A stretch of DNA of 64,000 bases from positions 12,161,797 to 12,225,796 of the forward strand of contig NC_092287.1 in assembly GCF_036320965.1 (NCBI RefSeq), written 5' to 3'. The notes beneath the pieces were generated by a model. It was not told the origin of the DNA and searched no databases. It saw only the letters and a list, made by a program, of their open reading frames with translations. Position 1 is the stretch's first letter. Each line of letters begins with the position of its first letter. A program made the translations under genes and the position numbers. Below are positions 24,859 to 38,700 of the stretch, piece by piece. Source of the DNA: Panulirus ornatus (Eukaryota; Arthropoda; Malacostraca; Decapoda; Palinuridae).

Positions 24859-26036
24859 TTCTTTTTTTTTTTTTTTGCTTTGACGCTGTCTCCCGCGTTT
24901 GCGAGGTAGCGCAAGGAAACAGACGAAAGAAATGGCCCAACCCACCCCCATACACATGCCTTGATTCAATCCACTGACAGCACGTCAACCCCGGTATACC
25001 ACATCGCTCCAATTCACTCTATTCTTTGCCCTCCTTTCACCCTCCTGCATGTTCAGGCCCCGATCACACAAAATCTTTTTCACTCCATCTTTCCACCTCC
25101 AATTTGGTCTCCCTCTTCTCCTCGTTCCCTCCACCTCCGACACATATATCCTCTTGGTCAATTTTTCCTCACTCATTCTCTCCATGTGACCAAACCATTT
25201 CAAAACACCTCTTCTGCTCTCTCAACCACGCTCTTTTTATTTCCACACATCTCTCTTACCCTCACGTTACTTACTCGATCAAACCACCTCACACCACACA
25301 TTGTCCTCAAACATCTCATTTCCAGCACATCCATCCTCCTGCGCACAACTCTATCCATAGTCCACGCCTCGCAACCATACAACATTGTTGGAACCACTAT
25401 TCCTTCAAACATACCCATTTTTGCTTTCCAAGATAATGTTCTCGACTTCCACACATTCTTCAAGGCTCCCAGAATTTTCGCCCCCTCCCCCACCCTATGA
25501 TCCACTTCCGCTTCCATGGTTCCATCAGCTGCCAGATCCACTCCCAGATATCTAAAACACTTCACTTCCTCCAGTTTTTCTCCATTCAAACTCACCTCCC
25601 AATTGAGTTGACCCTCGACCCTACTGTGCCTAATAACCTTGCTCTTATTCACATTTACTCTTAACTTTCTTCTTTCACACACTTTACCAAACTCAGTCAC
25701 CAGCTTCTGCATTTCTCACATGAATCAGCCACCAGCGCTGTATCATCAGCGAACAACAACTGACTCACTTCCCAAGCTCTCTCATCCCCAACAGACTTCA
25801 TACTTGCCCCTCTTTTCAAAACTCTTGCATTCACCTCCCTAACAACCCCATCCATAAACAAATTAAACAACCATGGAGACATCACACACCCCTGCCGCAA
25901 ACCTACATTCACTGAGAACCAATCACTTTCCTCTCTTCCTACACGTACACATGCCTTACATCCTCGATAAAAACTTTTCACTGCTTCTAACAACTTGCCT
26001 CCCACACCATATATTCTTAATACCTTCCACAGAGCA
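24841..26036 (-). mobile_element. RTE LINE, 5'-truncated, very short 3' UTR
   Basis: A-rich tail (24841-24876) and conserved tail, then a 3' UTR in which CATACACATG joins directly to CCTTGATTCAATCC, a larger deletion than in other short-type copies. RT C-terminal sequence continues to 26036 (ALWKVLRIYGVGG). Two one-base deletions, at about 25208 and about 25711, split the frame into 24985-25203, 25200-25712 and 25697-26036. FADD is intact; motif A is truncated away. Confidence 0.88.
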
Positions 26037-26829
26037 TATATATGTATATATATATATATGTATGTGCACACACACACACACGTCCACACACGCAAACATA
26101 CACACCCACACATTCCAACGTACACACATATATACACACACAGACACACACATATACACACATCCACACAATTCACACTGTCTGCCCATACTCACACCCA
26201 TCGCCACTCCACCACACACGGAATAACATCCCCCTCCTCCCTCATGTGCGTGAGGCGGCGCCAGGAAAAGACAACAAAGGCCCCATTCACTCACACTCAG
26301 TCTCCAGCCGTCATGCAATAATGCCCGAAACCACAGCTCACTTTCCATATCAAGGCCCCACAGAACTTTCCATGGTTTACCCCAGACGCTTCACATGCCC
26401 TGACTCAATCTATTGACAGCACTTCGACCCCGGTATACCACATCGATCCAATTCACTCTATTCCTTGCCCGCCTTTCACCCTCCTGAATGTTCAGGCCCC
26501 GATCACTCAAAATCTTTTTCACTCCATCTTTCCACCTCCAATTTCGTCTCCCACTTCTCCTCGTTCCCTCCACCTCCGACACATATATTCTCTTGGTCAA
26601 TCTTTCCTCACTCATTCTCTCCATGTGCCCAAACCATTTCAAAACACCCTCTTCTGCTCTCTCAACCACGCTCTTTTTATTTCTACACATCTCTCTTACC
26701 CTTACATTACTTACTCGATCAAACCACCTCACACCACATATTGTCCTCAAACATCTCATTTCCAGCACATCGACCCTCCTGCGCACAACTTTATCCATAG
26801 CCCACGCCTCGCAACCATACAACATTGTG
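26037..26829 (-). mobile_element. RTE LINE, long 3' UTR type, truncated
   Basis: The 3' UTR starts after a short AT/GT tract (26037-26066) and includes the internal GCGTGAGGCGGCGCCAGG form of the conserved core. RT C-terminus follows (26391-26825: [33 protein letters not shown]). It is truncated at MLYGCEAW, next to (AT)n. Confidence 0.87.
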
Positions 26830-26834
26830 GGTGT

Positions 26835-26837
<3 letters not shown>

Positions 26838-26928
<91 letters not shown>

Positions 26929-26929
26929 T
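26838..26929. repeat. (AT)n tract between head-to-head LINEs
   Basis: About 90 bp separating the 5' truncations of a minus-strand and a plus-strand LINE copy. Confidence 0.97.
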
Positions 26930-28415
26930 AAGAATATATGGTGTGGGAGGAAAGTTGTTAGAAGCAGTGAAAAGTTCTTATCGAGGATATAAGGCATGTG
27001 TACGTGTAGGAAGAGAGGAAAGTGATTGGTTCTCAGTGAATGTAGGTTTGCGGCAGGGGTGTGTGATGTCTCCAAGGTTGTTTAATTTGTTTATGGGTGG
27101 GGTTGTTAGGGAGGTCAATGCAAGAGCTTTGGGAAGAGGGGCAAGTATGAAGTCTGTTGGGGATGAGAGAGCTTGGGAAGTGAGTCAGTTGTTTTTCGCT
27201 GATGATACAGCGCTGGTGGCTGATTCATGTGAGAAACTGCAGAAGCTTGTGACTGGGTTTGGTAAAGTGTGTGAAAGAAGAAAGTTGAGAGTAAATGTGA
27301 ATAAGAGCAAGGTTATTAGGTACAGTAGGGTTGAGGGTCAAGTCAATTAGGAGGTAAGTTTGAATGAAGAAAACCTGGAGGAAGTGAAGTGTTTTAGATA
27401 TCTGGGAGTGTATTTGGCAGCGGATGGAACCAAGGAAGCGGAAGTGAATCATAGGGGGGGGGGGGGGGGGGGGGCGAAAATTCTGGGAGCCTTGAAGAAT
27501 ATGTGGAATCCGAGAACATTATCTCGGAGATCAAAAATGGGTGTGTTTGAAGGACTAGTGGTTCCAACAATGTTGTATGGTTGCGAGGCGTGGGCTATGG
27601 ATAGAGTTGTGCGCAGGAGGGGGATGTGCTGAAATGAGATGTTTGAGGACAATATGTGGTGTGAAGTGGTTAGATCGAGTAAGTAATAATAGGGTAAGAG
27701 AGATATGTGGTAATAAAAAGAGCGTGGTTAAGAGAGCTGAAGAGTGTGTTTTGAAATGGTTTGGTCACATGGAGAGAATGAGTGAGGAAAGATTGACCAA
27801 GAGGATATATGTGTCAGCGGTGGAGGGAACGAGAAGTGGGAGACCCAATTGGAGGTGGAAAGATGGAGTGAAAAAGATTTTGAGTGATCGGGCCCTGAAC
27901 ATGCAGGAGGGTGAAAGGCTTTCAAGGAATAAGTGAATTGGAACGATGTGGTATGCCGGGGTCGACTTGCTGCCAATGGATTGAACCAGGGCATGTGAAG
28001 CGTCTGGGGTAAACCATGGAAAATTCTGTCGGGCCTTGATGCGGAAAGGGTGCTGTGGTTTCGGCGCATTATTACGTGACAGCTAGAGACTGAGTGTGAA
28101 CGAATGGGGCCTTTGTTGTCTTTTCCTAGCGCTACCTCGCACACATGAGGGGGGAAGGGGTTGTTATTTCATGTGTGGTGGGGTGGCGATGGGAAAAAAT
28201 AAAGGCTGACTATGAATTATGTCCATGTGTGTATATGTATATGTCTGTGTGTGTGTATATATGTATATGTTGAGATGTATAGTTATGTATATTTGCGTGT
28301 GTGGACGTGTATGTATATACATGTGTATGTGGGTGGGTTGGGTCATTGTTTCGTCTGTTTCCTTGCTCTACCTCGCTAACGCGGGAGATAGCGACAAAGC
28401 AAAATAAAAAAAGAT
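26930..28415 (+). mobile_element. RTE LINE, 5'-truncated, long 3' UTR type
   Basis: RT from LRIYGVGGKLLEAVKS (26932) to about 27940, then the long 3' UTR and tail ending near 28405. [11 protein letters not shown] is intact (about 27197). It is broken by TAG at about 27349 (Trp codon in QVNWEV) and by a frameshift near 27630. A run of 21 G (27454-27474) replaces the family's GGGTGGGGGAGGGGG, keeping the frame. Confidence 0.9.
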
Positions 28416-28440
28416 AATAATATATATATATATATTCATT

Positions 28441-28565
28441 ATTGTATTTGATCGCCCTTAACCGCGTCAGCGAGGTAGCGATAGAAAACAGACTTAGAAT
28501 GACTCATATCCACTCATATACACGCATATATACATACACGTTCATACACATACATATCAACATAT
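28441..28565 (-). mobile_element. RTE LINE 3' UTR fragment
   Basis: Contains CAGCGAGGTAGCGATAG followed by the TATAC/CACATAC-rich stretch typical of the UTR, resembling the old copy at 15840. No RT sequence is attached. Confidence 0.65.
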
Positions 28566-28575
28566 ACATATATAT

Positions 28576-28816
28576 CTTTCTTTTTCTTTCTTTCATACTA
28601 TTCGCCATTTCCCGCGTTAGCAAGGTAGCGCCAAGAACAGAGGACTGGACCTTTAAGGGAATATCCTCACCTGGCCCCCTTCTCTGTTCCTTCTTTTGGA
28701 AAATTAAAAAAAACTGGGAGGGGAGGATTTCCAGCCCCCCGCTCTCTTCCCCTTTAGTCGTCTTCTACGACACGCAAGGAATACGTGGGAAGTATTCTTT
28801 CTCCCCTATCCCCAGA

Positions 28817-28819
<3 letters not shown>
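28576..28819 (-). mobile_element. Non-autonomous RTE derivative (5' UTR + 3' tail), copy 2
   Basis: Minus-strand element with pyrimidine-rich tail at 28576-28595, tail core CCCGCGTTAGCAAGGTAGCGC (28611-28631, plus orientation), middle GGCCCCCTTCTCTGTTCC, and 5' end CTCTGGGGATAGGGGAG at 28805-28819. Same order as the plus-strand copies at 24.5 and 36.6 kb. (AT)n adjoins the 5' end. Confidence 0.82.

Positions 28820-28877
<58 letters not shown>
28820..28877. repeat. (AT)n tract
   Basis: Separates the derivative's 5' end from the 5' truncation of the next LINE. Confidence 0.97.
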
Positions 28878-28879
<2 letters not shown>

Positions 28880-30402
28880 ATAAGAGTGAATGCTCAAATT
28901 ACAGAGGTATAAGTTTGTTGAGTATTCCTGGTAAATTATATGGGAGGGTATTGATTGAGAGGGTGAAGGCATGTACAGAGCATCAGATTGGGGAAGAGCA
29001 GTGTGGTTTCAGAAGTGGTAGAGGATGTGTGGATCAGGTGTTTGCTTTGAAGAATGTATGTGAGAAATACTTAGAAAAGCAAATGGATTTGTATGTAGCA
29101 TTTATGAATCTGGAGAAGGCATATGATAGAGTTGATAGAGATGCTCTGTGGAAGGTATTAAGAATATATGGTGTGGGAGGAAAGTTGTTAGAAGCAGTGA
29201 AAAGTTTTTGTCGAGGATGTAAGGCATGTGTACGTGTAGGAAGAGAGGAAAGTGATTGGTTCTCAGTGAATGTAGGTTTGCGGCAGGGGTGTGTGATGTC
29301 TCCATGGTTGTTTAATTTGTTTATGGATGGGGTTGTTAGGGAGGTAAATGCAAGAGTTTTGGAAAGAGGGGCAAGTATGAAGTCTGTTGGGGATGAGAGA
29401 GCTTGGGAAGTGAGTCAGTTGTTGTTCGCTGATGATACAGCGCTGGTGGCTGATTCATGTGAGAAACTGCAGAAGCTGGTGACTGAGTTTGGTAAAGTGT
29501 GTGGAAGAAGAAAGTTAAGAGTAAATGTGAATAAGAGCAAGGTTATTAGGTACAGTAGGGTTGAGGGTCAAGTCAATTGGGAGGTGAGTTTGAATGGAGA
29601 AAAACTGGAGGAAGTGAAGTGTTTTAGATATCTGGGAGTGGATCTGGCAGCGGATGGAACCATGGAAGCGGAAGTGGATCATAGGGTGGGGGAGGGGGCG
29701 AAAATTCTGGGAGCCTTGAAGAATGTGTGGAAGTCGAGAACATTATCTCGGAAAGCAAAAATGGGTATGTTTGAAGGAATAGTGGTTCCAACAATGTTGT
29801 ATGGTTGCGAGGCGTGGGCTATGGATAGAGTTGTGCGCAGGAGGATGGATGTGCTGGAAATGAGATGTTTGAGGACAATGTGTGGTGTGAGGTGGTTTGA
29901 TCGAGTGAGTAACGTAAGGGTAAGAGAGATGTGTGGAAATAAAAAGAGCGTAGTTGAGAGAGCAGAAGAGGGTGTTTTGAAGTGGTTTGGGCACATGGAG
30001 AGAATGAGTGAGGAAAGATTGACCAAGAGGATATATGTGTCGGAGGTGGAGGGAACGAGGAGAAGAGGGAGACCAAATTGGAGGTGGAAAGATGGAGTGA
30101 AAAAGATTTTGTGTGATCGGGGCCTGAACATGCAGGAGGGTGAAAGGAGGGCAAGGAATAGAGTGAATTGGAGCGATGTGGTATACCGGGGTTGACGTGC
30201 TGTCAGTGGATTGAATCAAGGCATGTGAAGCGTCTGGGGTAAACCATGGAAAGCTGTGTAGGTATGTATATTTGCGTGTGTGGACGTATGTATATACATG
30301 TGTATGGGGGGGGTTGGGCCATTTCTTTCGTCTGTTTCCTTGCGCTACCTCGCAAACGCGGGAGACAGCGACAAAGTATAAAAAAAAAAAAAAAAAAAAA
30401 AA

Positions 30403-30406
<4 letters not shown>
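28878..30406 (+). mobile_element. RTE LINE, best-preserved RT copy, short 3' UTR
   Basis: Begins within the RT N-terminal region ([16 protein letters not shown]) after (AT)n. The frame runs unbroken to the natural stop at 30195, followed by a short-type 3' UTR, the conserved tail (30325-30378) and about 27 A. The endonuclease and the RT start are missing. Confidence 0.92.
28915..30195 (+). CDS. RTE reverse transcriptase, long open remnant with motif A change
   Basis: This is the longest RT frame in the window, 426 codons. Residues 30-38 are CGFRSGRGC. Motif A region reads AFMNLEKAYDRV (62-73): residue 65 is Asn (AAT at 29107-29109) where the other copies in this window have Asp, the metal-binding residue of RT motif A. 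Motif B region is GLRQGCVMSP (121-130) and motif C is FADD (171-174). The C-terminal part has [44 protein letters not shown] and [12 protein letters not shown], typical of RTE. It is open but 5'-truncated and predicted catalytically dead. The first Met is internal to the ancestral protein. Confidence 0.85.
   Translation: MLSIPGKLYGRVLIERVKACTEHQIGEEQCGFRSGRGCVDQVFALKNVCEKYLEKQMDLYVAFMNLEKAYDRVDRDALWKVLRIYGVGGKLLEAVKSFCRGCKACVRVGREESDWFSVNVGLRQGCVMSPWLFNLFMDGVVREVNARVLERGASMKSVGDERAWEVSQLLFADDTALVADSCEKLQKLVTEFGKVCGRRKLRVNVNKSKVIRYSRVEGQVNWEVSLNGEKLEEVKCFRYLGVDLAADGTMEAEVDHRVGEGAKILGALKNVWKSRTLSRKAKMGMFEGIVVPTMLYGCEAWAMDRVVRRRMDVLEMRCLRTMCGVRWFDRVSNVRVREMCGNKKSVVERAEEGVLKWFGHMERMSEERLTKRIYVSEVEGTRRRGRPNWRWKDGVKKILCDRGLNMQEGERRARNRVNWSDVVYRG

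Positions 30407-30491
<85 letters not shown>
30407..30491. repeat. (AT)n tract
   Basis: Directly follows the A-run of the preceding LINE. Confidence 0.97.
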
Positions 30492-32228
<1,737 letters not shown>

Positions 32229-32334
32229 CATATATATATATACATATATATATATATGTATATATAAAGTGGTCTTCAATTGTGTGTTATCATCTACAAA
32301 TGCTCGATAGCTACAGGGTACGGTTATCTTAAAC

Positions 32335-32840
32335 GTTACTAGCTAAGTATGGTGTGAAGTTTGCTAAGAAGGCACCAGCTAACTATAGAGAGAGGTTAAC
32401 TCAGATGTTGCTATCTAAGTATAGAGTGAGGTTACCTCAGACGTTATTAGCCAGCTATAGAGTGACTTTAGGTCAAAATCTACTAGCTAACTATAGGTTG
32501 AGGTTAGCTAAGCTATTACTAGTTAACTATAGAAAGAGGTAAGCTCAGATATTGCTATCTAACTCTGGAGTGAGGTTATGTTGAAATCACAATCCAGCTA
32601 TATCATCCGGTTACTAGCTAGTTATATTGTGAAGTTGAATTACCAATTACTGGTTAGCTATGTATTTAGGATAGATCAGCTATTACTAGCTGGTTATAGT
32701 GTAAAATTAGCTAAGAAATTACTCTGGACCAATAGGGTATATTTAGGTCAGAAGGTACTTGCTGCTGTGAAGTGAGGTTAAGTCAGGCAGTTCCTAGTTA
32801 TCTGTAGAGCAGAGTTAGGTCAGGTAACGTGAGGTTAGGT
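32335..32840. repeat. Degenerate 36-bp minisatellite, about 12-14 units
   Basis: Units resemble TATAGAGTGAGGTTAGCTCA followed by GATGTTACTAGCTAAC. The 36-bp period gives 12-residue repeats in the open frame at 32354-32542 (for example ANYRLRLAKLLL). This is an artefact of the repeat rather than a gene. Some units contain GGTTAGGT words. Confidence 0.85.
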
Positions 32841-34123
32841 AAACAAAAAATTGCAAACTAGCCGTAGATAGATGGTTAGCGGCATATGGGATAGCTAGTT
32901 ACATATGACTTGAAGTTAGGAAGCTAACTGCTGTTTCCCAGGTATAGACGAAGACCATCTCTGTTGTACGAGGAACACTACTGTAAAAAAAAAAATCATT
33001 AAAAACTACCGTTGATGAAGCTATCCCTGTCCTAACTACTCTGTTATCATGACTACTATTGAGACTACCATTGCCATAAATAACGATGATGAATTTATCC
33101 TCACTATAACTATTTTCTATCCTATCTACTCTTCTTTTTTTTGAATATCATTGATATACCTGTTGTTCCTTTAAGTAAGATTGACGTCACTACTTAATCT
33201 ATAAGTATAAAGAAATATTCGCATTGCTATTTAAGGTTCACGTCTCTACTTACTGTATAAGTATAAAGAAATATTCACACTCCTACTTACGTTCACACTC
33301 AGGTGGTGAGGTTTATGCAAGACCCAAATACACGTAGCTTTCTGATGGTCCCCAGGGTAACGTAAGACACGTTCCTCAACGCCCGAAAAGAATTTCAAGG
33401 AGTTCGCCTCGTGTCACGCAAATTTTACTGCAACGTAAATATCTTTAAACTCTTGTTCTTCCTCTCCTTAGAAGCCATTCTTGTGACCCTAAAAGCCAGC
33501 CAATCTTGTCCTTTCCATTTTGATCGTGTTTATAACAGCAGCTTGACATCAAAACGACACGACCTCAGAGGGTCAGGTTTAAGGTGCACGCCAAAGTACC
33601 CAAAAAGGTTGTACCATATCGTATTGTCGTGCTCAGGGGTTATACCGCCGCTCTTAAGATATTTGTAAGTCATGATTATGGGAGTGTAGTATCATTTGCG
33701 TGTTTTTCCTGCATATCTTTCGAAATGCCCTACGGTCAGTTACTTTCATAATTAGCTTCTTTTTCGTTTATTTGATGCAATTTACGCCTGGAAATTGTAT
33801 ATCATGAGTCTGTATAGCATTCAACCATTATAAAAGCCACAGCGTATCCCAGTGTAGAGAACACGGGACTCGGGTTCGTGGTAATGACGATACAGAGGCG
33901 ATTGCCGTCGTACAGTTGTATGCCTGAGTTGTCCAGCGAGCGAGCGAGCCTACGTAGAGAGTCTTCTCTCCTGCTGGATAAACTCTGCTGATGCCTCACC
34001 GTGATGTGTGAGCATAACTATGATTTTACTAGGTTGTTGGCAATATACGAATTGTAAAGTGGATGGAAACAAATTAGGATAGGAATCAATATAGAGAGAG
34101 TAGTTAAAGGCGAACTGCCAAGA
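32841..34123. other. Unique non-coding DNA
   Basis: A short duplicated segment (CTATAAGTATAAAGAAATATTC near 33200 and 33255) is present. No gene recognised. Confidence 0.5.
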
Positions 34124-34440
34124 TGATTCCGGGTCTGAGAAACGAGTCCTGTAAGAGCCGACTAAACAGATTCAGTTTCTTTAGCTTTTGAAAAGAGGTT
34201 AGGAGGTGATCTGACACAGGTCTTAGATATTGAAGCCTTCGATAATCTCGATCTAACGAGCTACTTAAGGATAGATTCGTCTGATTTCACTCGTAGTAAT
34301 ATGAATACTTTTTACCTCCAACGAGGTGAAGTAACTTTTCTTCAAAAGGCTTGTTAACACATGGAATGATGTACCAATTAGAGTAGTTATGAACAGTGGC
34401 ATAGATAAGTTAAAGCAAAGACGTGATAAGTATTTCACTT
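34124..34440 (+). pseudogene. CR1/Jockey-like LINE RT C-terminal relic
   Basis: Plus-strand fragments in order: MIPGLRNESCKSRLNRFSFF, then after a frameshift EKRLGGDLTQVLDIEAFDNL and DFTRSNMNTFYLQRGEVTF, then after another shift NTWNDVPIRVVMNSGIDKLK. These match the conserved tail of CR1/Jockey/L2-type RTs (LEKRR-RGDLI, TR-N, WN-LP--VV). An old, inactive relic, distinct from the RTE family. Confidence 0.75.
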
Positions 34441-35654
34441 CAAATCTACGACTGACATTATCTGCGACATCTTATCTATACGAAAAGTTTACGGGCTTTC
34501 CTCTTTGAACAATCTGTAACTTTCTATTCCTGTACTCCGCTATCACAAACAGCATCGTTAGAATCCAAGGTCTATTGCTGCCTGAATTTATTTGTGTTTA
34601 AATGTACTCATTTGTATTTCCTGACAACCTTGCGAAGATCTACACGTCTTGTGAGGACGAAGACACTGAGTGAGAGAGGAATTAAGCTTTGATAAGATCA
34701 GTATATAAACCAGGTTGGCACGTTGCTGCTCTTCATGACTTGTTACTAGTACGTATCCTGGTCGTTTGGCTTCATATTTTCATTGGTGTTTCTTGGAACA
34801 TTCTCCTGAAATACTGTCGGTCATTGATGCCACTCACGATAACTGGGTTCCTCAGCACATGTGTCTTTCTCAACGTTCGCTGTTACTTATACAAAGGCAT
34901 ACAAAGGAATTCGAATGTCGATAGACTTGTTGATCCCTTTGGGTCTCTTTGTGGTACTGGATGATATCAGCAACTCACAGATTAATGTAGTTAATGTATA
35001 GATAACACCACATGTTATACTTGTGGTATGTAGTGTCGACCCTTCCACCTGTTTGAACACACTACATCCTAAAGCTCTTACCAGTATTCCAGTCGGGATA
35101 AGAAGCGTGTATACATCCTAAGTAAGGGAACAGATTCAGGATCAGCCATTTCAGAATTCATTCATCATCTGCAGCGCGACGATACAACCCCAAAAGTCGA
35201 AACATGGTTATGACCACTTAGTCGTTGACCTGACCTGACCTGACCCTTATGGGTCAGGTCAAAATCCAAGCCATCATATCCAAAAGACCTCCCGTTTTGC
35301 ACAAAGTTCTTACTGTCATGTTCAAAGAACTTTAAGTGGATTATTCTGAAACATATTCACCATCCCAGACACCAGAAGACGGACTTACAATCAAGTTCCA
35401 TCCAATACCATCTACAGTGAGGAGGTATAACCTGAGCATACTCACTTCCCAGGTCTTGGGTACGGAACTACACGATCCACTGTGGAACTGTTTTGGGAAA
35501 CTGTCAGTAAACAGCTGTATGGCTTGATGGGATGCTCTTTGTTCAGCCTACTGCTTTAATGACTGGGTTGTCCCATAGGGGCTCTGCCTGGCTAGTGTGC
35601 TCCCAGGGTTTATACTGTGGTAGAGGGGAATTATTCTGTGATTTGATGGCTGTC
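34441..35654. other. Unique DNA with one short hairpin
   Basis: No gene recognised. It contains the TGACC-repeat hairpin listed separately. Confidence 0.5.
35236..35261. repeat. Perfect 11-bp inverted repeat, 4-base loop
   Basis: TGACCTGACCC, loop TTAT, then GGGTCAGGTCA. The left arm continues a short TGACC pentamer run (35226-35245). AGGTCA/TGACCT words resemble nuclear-receptor half sites, but no function can be inferred. Confidence 0.8.
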
Positions 35655-35860
35655 GCCCGCCATAGTAGTAGTTTGTTATCCGTCAAAGCAACTCGCCATA
35701 AGAGTGGATGCTACTCACCATAGCATCGTTCGTCACCCACCATAGCAGTGGTTGCCACCCCACCATAAGAGTGGATGCTACTCACCATAGCAGTGGCCAT
35801 TATCCGTAATAGCAGTGGATGTCAATCCAAGTTTACAGTGGCTATCATCCGTTATAGGGT
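35655..35860. repeat. Degenerate 26-28-bp minisatellite
   Basis: Seven or so units of the type CACCATAGCAGTGG followed by ATGCTACTC, in direct orientation. Confidence 0.8.
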
Positions 35861-36496
35861 AAATATGTGAACATAATATTACTAACAAAAGTTTGAGTCG
35901 TATATCTGCCATTAGCATGTGAATCACATTACCCATCCAGATCATAGCATAATCTTCCCACCAACTGCACTAACGTAAAGCACATGTCATGGGTAATATA
36001 TATAAACTATCAACCTTTGTTTCTTCTTCTATAAAACTCGTTCTTTCCAACATGATCTGGCAGCGCGAATGCAAATATTTTCTTCGTTGGGCGACTCATG
36101 TTGTAGAATCTAAAAAACGAAAGAAAGAAATAAAAAACATTACTTTGTACATGAATATACTTTTACCGTAGTAGTAATGAGATTAGGGGATGCGTAGTGC
36201 TTCTTTAACTTCCTTTATTGTGAATAATTCAACAGTAATTATTTACCAGATCTCATTCTTCCTCATCCTAAATAAGTCATGGACTCCAGCGCCGGGCGGA
36301 GGGTAAGGCTTTCAACAATAACCCGGGCCCAGGACGGCACTCAACACGCCCCGAACGACCACTGAACACACATGAAACACTGGGCCCTCCAGCTCCCACA
36401 CAACAACACGGCTGTAAAGTGACAACTTAACAATTTCCAGAAGCCCTGGCTGGGGCTCTTGCAGATTTTACGAAAAGATAAGTGATTAAAAGTTTG

Positions 36497-36498
<2 letters not shown>
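35861..36498. other. Unique non-coding DNA
   Basis: No gene recognised. 36290-36410 is locally GC-rich without a recognisable signal. Confidence 0.5.

Positions 36499-36570
<72 letters not shown>
36499..36570. repeat. (AT)n tract
   Basis: Flanks the 5' end of the third short derivative. Confidence 0.97.
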
Positions 36571-36578
<8 letters not shown>

Positions 36579-36582
36579 TATC

Positions 36583-37909
<1,327 letters not shown>

Positions 37910-38215
37910 TCTTACCCACAGCCAGGAGCAAAAACATAATTCCGGGTTCCACACCCTCGCGGTCGTTGTAAAACCCTCGCCTGAGTCTCCTAACTCTTCG
38001 GCAGGAAGACAAGGTATTTAGTATTTGTTAAGAGCGAGAGCTGCTTAATGACTACTTCTTTCCGTACTTATCTAGAGCCAAGGCAGCAGCATAGTGCCGG
38101 GTTCCGCACACCCTCCGTCGCTGTAAACCGTCGCTGTAAACCCCCCACCTCACGAAGTCTCTTTACCCTCCGGTAGGTAGAACGACAAGGCACTTAACAT
38201 TAGTTCACACGCTCT
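37910..38215. repeat. Diverged tandem duplication, about 150 bp per unit
   Basis: Unit 1 (37915-38040) and unit 2 (38075-38205) share, in order, AGCCAGGAGCA/AGCCAAGGCAGCA, CCGGGTTCC, CGTTGTAAA/CGCTGTAAA, CGGCAGGAAGACAAGGTATT/CGGTAGGTAGAACGACAAGG and TTAGTATTTGTT/TTAACATTAGTT. Confidence 0.75.
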
Positions 38216-38324
38216 CCTCCTTACTGATACAGACTACACTGAAGCTTAAATACCAGCTGTCCACGTATTTTCAGTAGGGTATATGTACTTTAGGCTAAGT
38301 TTTCCTGTGAAAGCAGAGTCTTGT

Positions 38325-38700
38325 AGGAGGCGAGGGATCATTTTGAGGACCATAGATTCCTATATCTGAGATATGGTGTTCGTGTTGTGAATACAGAACT
38401 CCTATATGAAGTGTAGTGCTCTTGTGGTGTGGCCTTGTTCGGGGCATAGCGTTGGTGTGGTAGGTAAAGGATCCTACATAGTGCATTGTGTTTGGGTCTT
38501 AAATGTATGGTTTCTGTTGTGTGGCACACCGTTCGTGTGAAGCTACAGAGTTCTGTATGAGGTATAGCATCGGTATGGGGAATTTAGAATCCTGCATGAA
38601 GCATAGTGTGAGTGCTGTGGATATAGATAGCCTGTATGAGGTCTAGTGCATGTGTCCTGCAGGGAGCAAAGTGTCATTGTTATGAATATAAAACATTGAT
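38325..38700. repeat. Degenerate 40-46-bp minisatellite
   Basis: Six to eight units containing CCTGTATGAGGCATAGTG, followed by GTG-rich spacer and a TATAGA word, in direct orientation; heavily diverged. Confidence 0.75.

Noticed and set aside
33411..33668. 85-codon open frame with hydrophobic start
   Set aside because: Resembles a signal peptide at first sight, but the rest has no domain, no homologous pattern I know, and repeat-like ACGAC words nearby.
34651..34680. GTGAGGACGAAGACAC segment as a ribozyme or PLE end
   Set aside because: No CTGANGA box upstream and no terminal-repeat similarity; it follows the CR1-like relic and may be its 3' UTR.
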